This document shows, one piece after another, positions 18,971 to 26,503 of a stretch of 64,000 bases of DNA. The translations under genes and the position numbers were made by a program. The notes beneath the pieces are model-generated. The model had not been told where the DNA came from and searched no databases. It saw only the letters and a program-made list of their open reading frames with translations. The stretch comes from JBJMLO01 sp045805265. GTDB taxonomy: Bacteria; Actinomycetota; UBA4738; JACQTL01. Location: the NCBI GenBank assembly GCA_045805265.1, contig JBJMLO010000011.1, forward strand, positions 124,001-188,000. The letters are read 5' to 3'. Positions within the stretch are counted from its first letter, which is position 1, and each line of letters opens with the position of its first letter.

Positions 18971-20128
18971 CTACTGCACGCCCAGCGGTCGCCGCGGCGA
19001 CTCCCGCTCGGTCTCCTGGAACCGGCGCAGCAGGTCCTTCTGCTCGCGCGACAGCTTGTGCGGCACGTCGACCTTCACGGTCACGAGGAGGTCGCCGCTT
19101 CCGGACCGGGCCGGGGCGCCCTTGCCCCGGACCCGGAACGTCTTGCCAGACGGCGTTCCGCCCGGGACCTTCAGCGTGACCGGGCCGTTCAGCGTCGGGA
19201 CCTCGACGTTCGCCCCGAGGGCCGCCTCCGAGAACGTGACGGGCAGCTCCACCAGCAGGTCGCTCCCCTTTCGACGGAACACCCGGTGGGGCTGCACCCG
19301 CACGACCACGTACAGGTCGCCGGGCCGTCCGCCCATCCTGGGCGCCTCCCCCCGCCCCGCGAGCCGGATCCGGGCGCCGTCCTTCACGCCCGCCGGCACC
19401 TTGACCTGAAACTCGCGCGTCGCCTGGACGTGGCCGGAGCCGCGGCACGTGTGGCAGGGGTGCTCGATCACCGTGCCCGAGCCGGCGCACCGCGGGCAGG
19501 TCTGAGCCATCTGGAACGGACCCTGGTTCACCGAGACCTGGCCGGAGCCGCCGCACTGGGGACACGTGATCGGGGTAGTACCCGGCTCGGCGCCGATGCC
19601 CCCGCACGTCGTGCACAGCGCGGCGCCCCGGATCTTGATCGGGACGTTCGCGCCCTCCATGGCCTGCTCGAACGACACCCGGACCTCGGTCTCGAGGTCG
19701 GGGCCGCGCGCCGCGGCCTGACGCCTGGCACCGCGGCCCCGGCCGGCGCCGCCCATCCCGCCGAAGAGGCCGCCGAACAGGTCGCCGAGGTCGCCGAGGT
19801 CCTCCACGCGGACGCGGGCCCCGCCGGGGAACCCACCGAACCCGCCTCCCCCGCCGCCGGTGCCGCCGAAGAACCCGCCGGAGCCGACCGCGTCGCGCAC
19901 TTGGTCGTACTGCTTGCGCTTCTCCGCGTCGCCGACGACGTCGTAGGCCGAGGACACGTCCTTGAACCTCGCCTCGGCCTCGGCGTTCCCGGGATTGGCG
20001 TCGGGATGGTGCTGTTGCGCGAGCTTGCGGTACGCCTTCTTGATGTCCGCCTGGCCGGCGTTCTTGGGCACCCCGAGGACCTGGTAATAGTCCTTCTCGA
20101 GCCACTCGCGACGGACGTCGCCGTTCAC
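18971..20128 (-). CDS. dnaJ: DnaJ co-chaperone
   Basis: A 385-residue type I DnaJ. The J domain (DYYQVLGVPKNAGQADIKKA onward) contains HPD at residues 41-43; a G/F-rich linker follows (GSGGFFGGTGGGGGGFGGF); four CxxCxGxG zinc motifs are at about residues 170-235 (CTTCGGIG, CPQCGGSG, CPRCAGSG, CHTCRGSG); the C-terminal substrate-binding domain includes ARIRLAGRGEAP. It stimulates DnaK ATPase and delivers clients. It is seven bases from grpE. Confidence 0.96.
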   Translation of the reverse strand: MNGDVRREWLEKDYYQVLGVPKNAGQADIKKAYRKLAQQHHPDANPGNAEAEARFKDVSSAYDVVGDAEKRKQYDQVRDAVGSGGFFGGTGGGGGGFGGFPGGARVRVEDLGDLGDLFGGLFGGMGGAGRGRGARRQAAARGPDLETEVRVSFEQAMEGANVPIKIRGAALCTTCGGIGAEPGTTPITCPQCGGSGQVSVNQGPFQMAQTCPRCAGSGTVIEHPCHTCRGSGHVQATREFQVKVPAGVKDGARIRLAGRGEAPRMGGRPGDLYVVVRVQPHRVFRRKGSDLLVELPVTFSEAALGANVEVPTLNGPVTLKVPGGTPSGKTFRVRGKGAPARSGSGDLLVTVKVDVPHKLSREQKDLLRRFQETERESPRRPLGVQ

Positions 20129-20135
20129 CGGGGCC

Positions 20136-20885
20136 TCACTTCCTCGTCACGCGGACGCCGGCAGGGCGCAGGACCCGCCCCTTCAGGGTGTAGCCCTGGC
20201 GGAACACGTCCTCGACGACGAGCTCGCCGTCCCCCTCCCCCTCGGCGTGCATGAGCGCCTCGTGCTGCTCGGGGTCGAACGTCTTGCCATCGGCATCGAT
20301 TCGCTGCAGGCCCTCGGCCTCGAGGATGTCGCGCAGCTTCGCGTAGACCAGCTCGACGCCGCGCAGGAACTGCTCGAGGTCGGGGGTCCGCTCCGCGGCC
20401 ATCAGGGCGAGGTCGAACTCGTCGAGGACCTCCAAGAGGCGGCGCATGATCGGCTCCGACGCTCGCTCCAGGGTGCTCGTCTGCTCCCGGATGGTCCGCT
20501 TGCGGAAGTTGTCGAACTCCGCCTGGAGGCGCTGGAGGTGGTCGCGGTACTCGGCAGCTTCTGTTTGAGCGCGGTCCAAATCGGTCGCCTCGGCGGGGTG
20601 GCCGGGGTCGACGCCGGTGCCGGGGGGCGCTTCGCTCCTGCGACCTTCGGTCGCAGAGGTGCCAAGGCCCCCGGCACCGTCGCCGGCCCCGTCCATGCTC
20701 GCGGTCTCAGCCGTGTGCCTCGCAGAACCTGAACCCGCCGACGTCGGGTCGGCTTGGTCAGCGTCTTCGGGGCGGACTCGGCGCTTGTCGGTTACTCGGA
20801 CCTTGGGGCGGGGACCGTCGGTCCCGAAACCGGGCGCGTCCGAGCGATCCTGCTTGTTGGTACCGCGGGGGTCGTGGTCTGGCAT
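20136..20885 (-). CDS. grpE: GrpE nucleotide exchange factor
   Basis: A 249-residue GrpE. The conserved coiled coil and head are present: YRDHLQRLQAEFDNFRKRT, RRLLEVLDEFDLAL, GVELVYAKLRDILEAEGLQ, and the terminal beta-domain FDPEQHEALMH to VFRQGYTLKGRVLRPA. The N-terminal 100 residues are an acidic, low-complexity extension longer than in E. coli GrpE. Its ATG is directly adjacent to the dnaK TAG stop. Confidence 0.95.
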   Translation of the reverse strand: MPDHDPRGTNKQDRSDAPGFGTDGPRPKVRVTDKRRVRPEDADQADPTSAGSGSARHTAETASMDGAGDGAGGLGTSATEGRRSEAPPGTGVDPGHPAEATDLDRAQTEAAEYRDHLQRLQAEFDNFRKRTIREQTSTLERASEPIMRRLLEVLDEFDLALMAAERTPDLEQFLRGVELVYAKLRDILEAEGLQRIDADGKTFDPEQHEALMHAEGEGDGELVVEDVFRQGYTLKGRVLRPAGVRVTRK

Positions 20886-22793
20886 CTAGGACGCTTCTCC
20901 TTCGTCCACGATCTCGCCCTCGACGACGTCGTCCGGGGACTCGGTGCCGCCGGTCGAACCGCCGGCCGCGGCCTCACCACCGCCGGCGGGCCCGGCGCCG
21001 CCCGCTGCGGCCTGCTGGCCCTGGGACGCCTGCTGGGCCTGCTGCATCGCGGGACCCACCTTCTGGAAGGCCTCCATCAGCCGGTCCGCGGCGGCCTTGA
21101 TGGCCTCGGGGTCGTCGCCCTTGAGGGCCTCCTTCACCTCGTCGTTGGCCTTGACGAGGTGGTCCTTCTCACCCTGCGGGATCTTGTCCCCGTATTCGCC
21201 GACCGCCTGGTCCACCCGGTAGGACAGGTTGTCGGCGTCGTTCCGGGCCTCGGCGGCCTCGCGCCGCTTGCGGTCCTCGTCCGCGAACTTCTCCGCCTCG
21301 ACGACCATCCGGTCGATGTCCTCCTTGCCGAGCGCGGTGCCGCCCGTGATCGTCATGGCCTGCTCCTTGCCGGTGGCGAGGTCCTTTGCCGAGACGTTCA
21401 CGATGCCGTTGGCGTCGATGTCGAACGCGACCTCGATCTGGGGGACGCCGCGCGGCGCGGGCGGGATGCCCATCAACTGGAACTGCCCCAGCGAGCGGAC
21501 GCCCGGCGAGTGAACCGTCTGGGCCTCGCCCTGCAGGATGTGGATCTCGACCTGCATCTGGTTGTCGTCCGCGGTGGTGAACACCTCGCTCTTGCGCGTG
21601 GGGATCGTGGTGTTGCGCTCGATGAGCCGGGTGAAGATGCCGCCCTTGGTCTCGACGCCGAGCGTCAGCGGCGTGACGTCGAGGAGCAGGATGTCCTTCA
21701 CGTCGCCCTTCAGCACGCCGGCCTGGATGGCGGCGCCGACGGCGACGACCTCGTCCGGGTTCACGCCCTTGTGGGGCTCCTTGCCTCCCGTGAGCTGCTT
21801 GACGAGGTCGAGGGTCATCGGCATGCGGGTCGAGCCGCCCACCAGGATCACGTGGTCGATCTCGGATGGGTCCTTGCCCCAGTCCTTCACGGCCTGCTGG
21901 AACGGGCCCTTGCACCGGTCGATGAGGTCGGACGTCATGCGCTCGAACTCGGCGCGGGTGAGCTTGGCCTCCAGGTGCAGCGGCGACATCGAGCCGTCGT
22001 CGGACTTCGTCGCGGTGACGAAGGGCAGGTTGATCGTGGTCTCGGTGACCTGGGACAGCTCGATCTTGGCCTTCTCCGCGGCCTCCTTCAGGCGCTGCAT
22101 GGCCATTCGGTCGGCGGAGATGTCGACCCCGTTCGCCTTCTTGAACTCCGCGACCATCCAGTCGATGACGCGCTGGTCCCAGTCGTCGCCGCCCAGGTGG
22201 GTGTCCCCGTGGGTGGACTTGACCTCGAACACGCCCTCCCCGATCTCGAGCAGGGACACGTCGAAGGTGCCGCCGCCGAGGTCGAACACCAGGACGGTCT
22301 GGTCCTTGCCGCCCTTGTCCAGCCCGTAGGCCAGCGCGGCGGCGGTGGGCTCGTTGATGATCCGGAGCACCTCGAGCCCCGCGATCTGCCCGGCCTCCTT
22401 GGTGGCCTGGCGCTGCGAGTCGTCGAAGTACGCCGGGACCGTGACCACGGCCTGGGTCACCTTGTCGCCGAGGTAGGACTCGGCGTCACGCTTCAGCTTG
22501 CCGAGGATCTGGGCCGAGATCTCCTGCGGCGTCCACTTCTTGCCGTCGACGTCGAGCGACCAGTCCTTCTCCCCCATGTGACGCTTGATGGACCGCACCG
22601 TGCGGTCGGGGTTCGTGATGGCCTGGCGCTTGGCGACCTCGCCGACCAGGATCTCGCCGTTCTTCGAGTAGCCGACGACGCTGGGGGTGGTCCGGGACCC
22701 CTCCGAGTTGGGGACGACCGTCGGCTCCCCACCCTCCAGCACCGCGACCACGGAGTTCGTGGTGCCGAGGTCGATTCCCACTGCTCGTGCCAT
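20886..22793 (-). CDS. dnaK: DnaK Hsp70 chaperone
   Basis: A 635-residue Hsp70. The N-terminal ATPase begins MARAVGIDLGTTNSVVAVL and contains VFDLGGGTFDVSLLE and VILVGGSTRMP; the substrate domain contains DVTPLTLGVETKGG and LGQFQLMGIPPAPRG; the C-terminal tail ends with the conserved DDVVEGEIVDE. ATG at 22793 follows GGGGAGGAAC; an earlier in-frame start at 22811 has no ribosome binding site. It is the first gene of the heat-shock operon, behind a consensus promoter and HAIR-like repeat. Confidence 0.98.
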   Translation of the reverse strand: MARAVGIDLGTTNSVVAVLEGGEPTVVPNSEGSRTTPSVVGYSKNGEILVGEVAKRQAITNPDRTVRSIKRHMGEKDWSLDVDGKKWTPQEISAQILGKLKRDAESYLGDKVTQAVVTVPAYFDDSQRQATKEAGQIAGLEVLRIINEPTAAALAYGLDKGGKDQTVLVFDLGGGTFDVSLLEIGEGVFEVKSTHGDTHLGGDDWDQRVIDWMVAEFKKANGVDISADRMAMQRLKEAAEKAKIELSQVTETTINLPFVTATKSDDGSMSPLHLEAKLTRAEFERMTSDLIDRCKGPFQQAVKDWGKDPSEIDHVILVGGSTRMPMTLDLVKQLTGGKEPHKGVNPDEVVAVGAAIQAGVLKGDVKDILLLDVTPLTLGVETKGGIFTRLIERNTTIPTRKSEVFTTADDNQMQVEIHILQGEAQTVHSPGVRSLGQFQLMGIPPAPRGVPQIEVAFDIDANGIVNVSAKDLATGKEQAMTITGGTALGKEDIDRMVVEAEKFADEDRKRREAAEARNDADNLSYRVDQAVGEYGDKIPQGEKDHLVKANDEVKEALKGDDPEAIKAAADRLMEAFQKVGPAMQQAQQASQGQQAAAGGAGPAGGGEAAAGGSTGGTESPDDVVEGEIVDEGEAS

Positions 22794-22832
22794 GTGATCG
22801 TTCCTCCCCATTCAGGAAACTTGACAATGCCG

Positions 22833-22861
22833 ATATTAGGAACGGCTCCGGCCCGTGTCAA
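22833..22861 (-). promoter_or_regulatory. Housekeeping-type promoter of the dnaK operon
   Basis: On the minus strand TTGACA (22861-22856) is followed by exactly 17 bases and then TAATAT (22838-22833), near-perfect primary sigma elements. Transcription would begin near 22826, leaving about 33 bases of leader before the dnaK ATG. Confidence 0.85.
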
Positions 22862-22876
22862 TCCCGCGGCGCCGAA

Positions 22877-22897
22877 GTTGAGTACATTGTTGTCAAC
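22877..22897. promoter_or_regulatory. HAIR-like operator (HspR site)
   Basis: GTTGAGT-N7-TGTCAAC, an inverted repeat with perfect GTTGA/TCAAC arms, lying 16 bases upstream of the dnaK -35 element. HAIR consensus is CTTGAGT-N7-ACTCAAG; the left arm matches 6 of 7 and the right arm 4 of 7. Position and the hspR gene in the operon support an HspR site. It also sits near the start of the divergent lipoprotein gene. Confidence 0.65.
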
Positions 22898-22972
22898 ATC
22901 GCCGCACTCCCGTGTGTTCCTGCTCCGGCAACTTTCTGCCGGGAACGTGGGCGGGGTCGCAGAATCAGGTCG

Positions 22973-23974
22973 ATGAGGGTCCTTCGGCGACCAGCGATCC
23001 GGGCTCTGGCCGTCGTCATGTCCTGCTCGGCCGCCTTGCTCTCCGCCTGCACCGGCCGGGGGGACGGCGCATCGACCTCCCACCGCGAACCCGATCGGGC
23101 ATCTTCCGCCTCCTCCCCGGAGTCGCCGGCGCCGCCGTCGCCGAGCGGAGGGTCCCCTGAGAGCCCGTCCCCTACCGCGAGCTCGCCGGCGATGAGCGAG
23201 TTCGTCCCGGCCGCCTCCCGAGCCATCCCGCGTTCGGCGGGTGAGCTGGCGGAGGCCCTGGCGAGGACGAACCGGTCGCTCAGGGCGGCGATCGGACGGT
23301 GGGTGGCCGGCGGCGAGCCGTCGCCTCCCCGGCCGCCGGGGGACGTCGTCCTGCTGTCGCTGTACCAGCAGCGCATCTACCGCCTGCTGGCCCGGGACGA
23401 CGTGCTGGCCCGGCGAACCCTTCCGCTCCTGCCACCCGGCGTGGCGGGCCCCGCGGCGGCGAACATCGGCGCGGCGCGCGAGCTGTTCACCCTGATCTCC
23501 CCGGTTCGCACGGGATTCGTCCTGCACGTCCAGCGCCCCGCGCCGCCGGGACGCCTGCTCGGTTTCTTCCACGAGGCGGAGCGCCGGTTCGGCGTGGACT
23601 GGCAGCTCCTGGCCGCCGTGATGCTGGTGGAGTCCAAGTTCGGCCGGACGCGATCGGCCAGCACGGCCGGCGCCCAGGGGCCGATGCAGTTCGTCCCCTC
23701 GACCTGGGCCGCCTACGGGCTGGGCGGTGACGTCCACGATCCGCACGACGCCATCCTGGGCGCTGCGAACTACCTGCACGCCTCGGGCGCCCCGCAGGCC
23801 GAGCGCAGGGCGCTGTTCGCCTACAACCATGCCGCTGCGTACGTGGACGCGGTGGAGACGTACGCGGACGAGATGCGCCGGGACCCCCGTGCCTACTTCG
23901 CCTACTACAACTGGCAGGTGTTCCTCGTCACCGTGGCCGGCGATCGGCGCCTGACCGGCCCCGGACGCTCCTGA
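22973..23974 (+). CDS. Lytic transglycosylase lipoprotein (SLT domain)
   Basis: A 333-residue exported lipoprotein. The signal peptide ends in a lipobox LLSAC (cysteine at about residue 26), followed by a Pro/Ser-rich linker to about residue 75. The C-terminal SLT domain has the catalytic glutamate in MLVESKFG, then GAQGPMQFVPSTWAAYG and the helix IDGAANYLH-like segment ILGAANYLHASG. It would cleave peptidoglycan glycan strands outside the membrane. It is divergent from dnaK and shares that promoter region. ATG 22973 was chosen because the signal peptide begins there. Confidence 0.88.
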   Translation: MRVLRRPAIRALAVVMSCSAALLSACTGRGDGASTSHREPDRASSASSPESPAPPSPSGGSPESPSPTASSPAMSEFVPAASRAIPRSAGELAEALARTNRSLRAAIGRWVAGGEPSPPRPPGDVVLLSLYQQRIYRLLARDDVLARRTLPLLPPGVAGPAAANIGAARELFTLISPVRTGFVLHVQRPAPPGRLLGFFHEAERRFGVDWQLLAAVMLVESKFGRTRSASTAGAQGPMQFVPSTWAAYGLGGDVHDPHDAILGAANYLHASGAPQAERRALFAYNHAAAYVDAVETYADEMRRDPRAYFAYYNWQVFLVTVAGDRRLTGPGRS

Positions 23975-23990
23975 CCTGGGTGTGGCGGAA

Positions 23991-24006
23991 CCTACCCGTG
24001 GGTAGG
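23991..24006. promoter_or_regulatory. Perfect palindrome upstream of the Fe-S oxidoreductase gene
   Basis: CCTACCC-GT-GGGTAGG, a perfect 7+7 inverted repeat with a two-base centre, 57 bases before the GTG of the Fe-S protein. Its size and symmetry fit a TetR-type operator in the promoter region. No regulator gene is adjacent. It lacks a T-run and is too short for a convincing terminator. Confidence 0.55.
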
Positions 24007-24062
24007 ATGCGGCTCGGATCGAGACGGACCTAGACTCGACCGACCAAGCCAAGGAGACGCCT

Positions 24063-26105
24063 GTGGCCGGGACGATCGTGCTCGTGGTGATCTTCGTCGC
24101 GGCCGCCGGAATCTTCCTGCGGAGGTCCTGGCTGCTGTACCGGCTCGTGCGGCTGGGACAGCCGGTGAACCGGTTCGACGACATGCCGAAGCGCGTGGAG
24201 TACGAGGCCACCGTCGTCCTCGGCCAGCGGAAGCTGCTGCAGCGGGCGCTCCCCGGGATCATGCACGCGTTCATCTTCTGGGGGTTCCTGGTCCTGCTGA
24301 CCACGATCCTCGAGGCCATCGGGCAGATCGTCGACCGGTCCTTCCGCATCCCCCTGATCGGCGAGACCTCCGCGCTCAACCTGATCCAGGACCTGTTCGC
24401 GCTGCTGGTGCTCGTGGGCCTGGCCATCGCGGTATACATCCGCAAGATCCAGCGCCCGGAGCGGTTCAAGGGCTCGCACCTGCGCGAGGCCGACTACATC
24501 CTGCTGTGGATCGCCGGGATCATCGTCACGCTGTTCGGCATCAAGTCCACGGCCGTCGCGGCCGGCGCCGTGCGCAACCCGGCGTGGCTCTTCGTGTCGA
24601 ACCCGCTGTCGCACGTGTGGGGCGGCCTCGGTACGAGCGCGCTGTCGACGCTGAACTACGCGTTCCTGTGGGCGCATATCGCCTTGGTCTTCTCGTTCCT
24701 CGTGTACATCCCGTACTCGAAGCACCTGCATATCGTGACCAGCTCGATCAACGTGTTCTTCTCGAGCACGAAACCTCGGGGGACGCTCCGGCCGGTGAAG
24801 ATCGACATGGAGGCGCTCGAGACCTCCGACGAGATGCCGGTGCTCGGCGCCGCCACGCTCGAGGACCTCACGTGGAAGGAGGCCCTCGACCTCTACACGT
24901 GCACCGAGTGCGGGCGGTGCCAGAGCGTCTGCCCCGCGTGGAACACCGGCAAGCCGCTGTCACCGAAGCTGCTGATCATGAACCTCCGCGACCACCTCTT
25001 CGAGCAGGGCCCGAAGATCCTCGCGGCGAAGAAGGCCGGCGAGGAGTACGAGAAGGTCCCGCTGAACCCGGGCGTGGTCGAGGACGAGGTCGTGTGGGAC
25101 TGCGTCACGTGCGGCGCGTGCATGCAGGAATGCCCGGTGAACATCGAGCACATCGACCACATCGTCGACATGCGGCGGAACCTGGTGATGGCCGAGTCGC
25201 GGTTCCCGGCCGAGGCCGGGACGCTCCTGCGGAACATTGAGAACTCGAGCAACCCGTGGGGGATGCAGCAGGGGACCCGCGGCGACTGGGCGAACGGGCT
25301 CGGCTTCGAGGTCCCGACCGTGAACGGCACCGCCCCGGAGTACCTGTACTGGGTCGGCTGCGCGGGGTCGTTCGACGAGCGGGCCCGCAAGATCGCCCAG
25401 GCCGTCGCCCGGGTGCTGCACGCCGCGGGCGTGCAGTTCGCGATCCTCGGGCCCGAGGAGCTGTGCAACGGCGACCCCGCCCGGCGCATCGGCAACGAGT
25501 ACCTGTTCCAGACGCTCGCCGAGCAGAACGTGGCGACGATGAACTCGAAGGGCGTGCGGAAAGTCGTCGTGAACTGCCCACACTGCTTCAACACCCTCCG
25601 CAACGAGTACCCCCAGTACGGCGGCGACTACGAGGTGATCCACCACACGCAGCTGTTCGCGCGGCTCGTCGACGAGGGGCGGCTGCGCCCCACCGAGGAG
25701 GTCCAGGCCCTGCTCACGTATCACGACCCCTGCTACCTGGGGCGGCACAACTCGGAGTACGACGCGCCGCGGAAGGTGCTCGACGCCGTGCCCGGAGTGA
25801 AGACGGTGGAGATGCTCCGGCACCGGGAGCGGGCGTTCTGCTGCGGCGCCGGGGGGGCGAGGATGTGGATGGAGGAGCACCTCGGCAAACGCATCAACAG
25901 CGAGCGCACCGAGGAGGCCATCTCCACCGGCGCCGACACCATGGGCGTGGCGTGCCCGTACTGCCTGATCATGCTCGACGACGGCTCGAAGGCGAAGGGG
26001 GGTGAGCTGCAGGTGCTCGACGTCGCCCAGATCGTCGATCGGTCACTCCGGGGGTCGGGGGAGACGCCCGGCCCGCCCGCGCCATCGAAGACGCCCAGCG
26101 GCTGA
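24063..26105 (+). CDS. Membrane-bound heterodisulfide-reductase-like (Fe-S) oxidoreductase
   Basis: A 680-residue protein. The first 230 residues have about five membrane helices, including LPGIMHAFIFWGFLVLL, resembling the NarI/HdrE cytochrome b part. Next come two [4Fe-4S] motifs, CTECGRCQSVCP and CVTCGACMQECP (about residues 280-360), then two CCG domains (YWVGCAGSFDERARK with NCPHCFNTL, and YHDPCYLGRHN with CCGAGGARMW). This architecture matches FadF/Rv0338c-like proteins thought to pass electrons from electron-transfer flavoprotein or fatty-acid oxidation to quinone. GTG at 24063 follows AAGGAGACGCCT. Confidence 0.88.
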   Translation: MAGTIVLVVIFVAAAGIFLRRSWLLYRLVRLGQPVNRFDDMPKRVEYEATVVLGQRKLLQRALPGIMHAFIFWGFLVLLTTILEAIGQIVDRSFRIPLIGETSALNLIQDLFALLVLVGLAIAVYIRKIQRPERFKGSHLREADYILLWIAGIIVTLFGIKSTAVAAGAVRNPAWLFVSNPLSHVWGGLGTSALSTLNYAFLWAHIALVFSFLVYIPYSKHLHIVTSSINVFFSSTKPRGTLRPVKIDMEALETSDEMPVLGAATLEDLTWKEALDLYTCTECGRCQSVCPAWNTGKPLSPKLLIMNLRDHLFEQGPKILAAKKAGEEYEKVPLNPGVVEDEVVWDCVTCGACMQECPVNIEHIDHIVDMRRNLVMAESRFPAEAGTLLRNIENSSNPWGMQQGTRGDWANGLGFEVPTVNGTAPEYLYWVGCAGSFDERARKIAQAVARVLHAAGVQFAILGPEELCNGDPARRIGNEYLFQTLAEQNVATMNSKGVRKVVVNCPHCFNTLRNEYPQYGGDYEVIHHTQLFARLVDEGRLRPTEEVQALLTYHDPCYLGRHNSEYDAPRKVLDAVPGVKTVEMLRHRERAFCCGAGGARMWMEEHLGKRINSERTEEAISTGADTMGVACPYCLIMLDDGSKAKGGELQVLDVAQIVDRSLRGSGETPGPPAPSKTPSG

Positions 26106-26503
26106 GTACGGGCTGGTCGCCCTCGGCACTCAAGCCGGAGGCCGGTTTGGCCGATGAACATCCCCCTAGGTCCATCGGAGGACATCCTTGTGGTTCGGAT
26201 CGAGGACCAGACGGGTCGAACAGGGGACGGGGCGCCCGCGGTCCCGGGGTCGAAGCGTGCGAACGGGGAGACGACGATGCTTGCAGGGCCGGGCACCACG
26301 GGTGACAATGCCCCGCTACGCCCGGTTCACCGATCCGGCCGCCGGTCCGGAGCCGCCTCGGACGTTGTCGAGGGATCCAGCGATCCCCCGATCGGCCGAG
26401 GGGCCCACCCGGCGGGAACGCTCGCGGGGCGGGTCCCCAGGGGCAGGGACGCGGCCGTCTCGGCCGCGTCGAAGGACCCGACCCGAGCGCCGTCCGGAGG
26501 AGC
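26106..26503 (+). other. 398-base gap before the histidine kinase gene
   Basis: It holds a sigma-28-like site (26129-26157), a CCTAGG palindrome at 26165-26170, and an open frame from 26154 to 26516. That frame starts inside the putative -10 element, lacks a ribosome binding site and has weaker third-position GC bias than neighbouring genes, so I treat most of the region as a long leader. The ribosome binding site CGGAGGAG is at 26495-26502. Confidence 0.4.
26129..26157 (+). promoter_or_regulatory. Sigma-28/WhiG-like promoter candidate
   Basis: CTCAAG, 15 bases, then GCCGATGA. The WhiG/FliA consensus is TAAA-N15-GCCGATAA, so the -10 matches 7 of 8 and the spacing fits. The site is about 350 bases upstream of the kinase gene. 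Similar sites precede the regulator and kinase at 48.9 and 49.8 kb. Confidence 0.45.
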
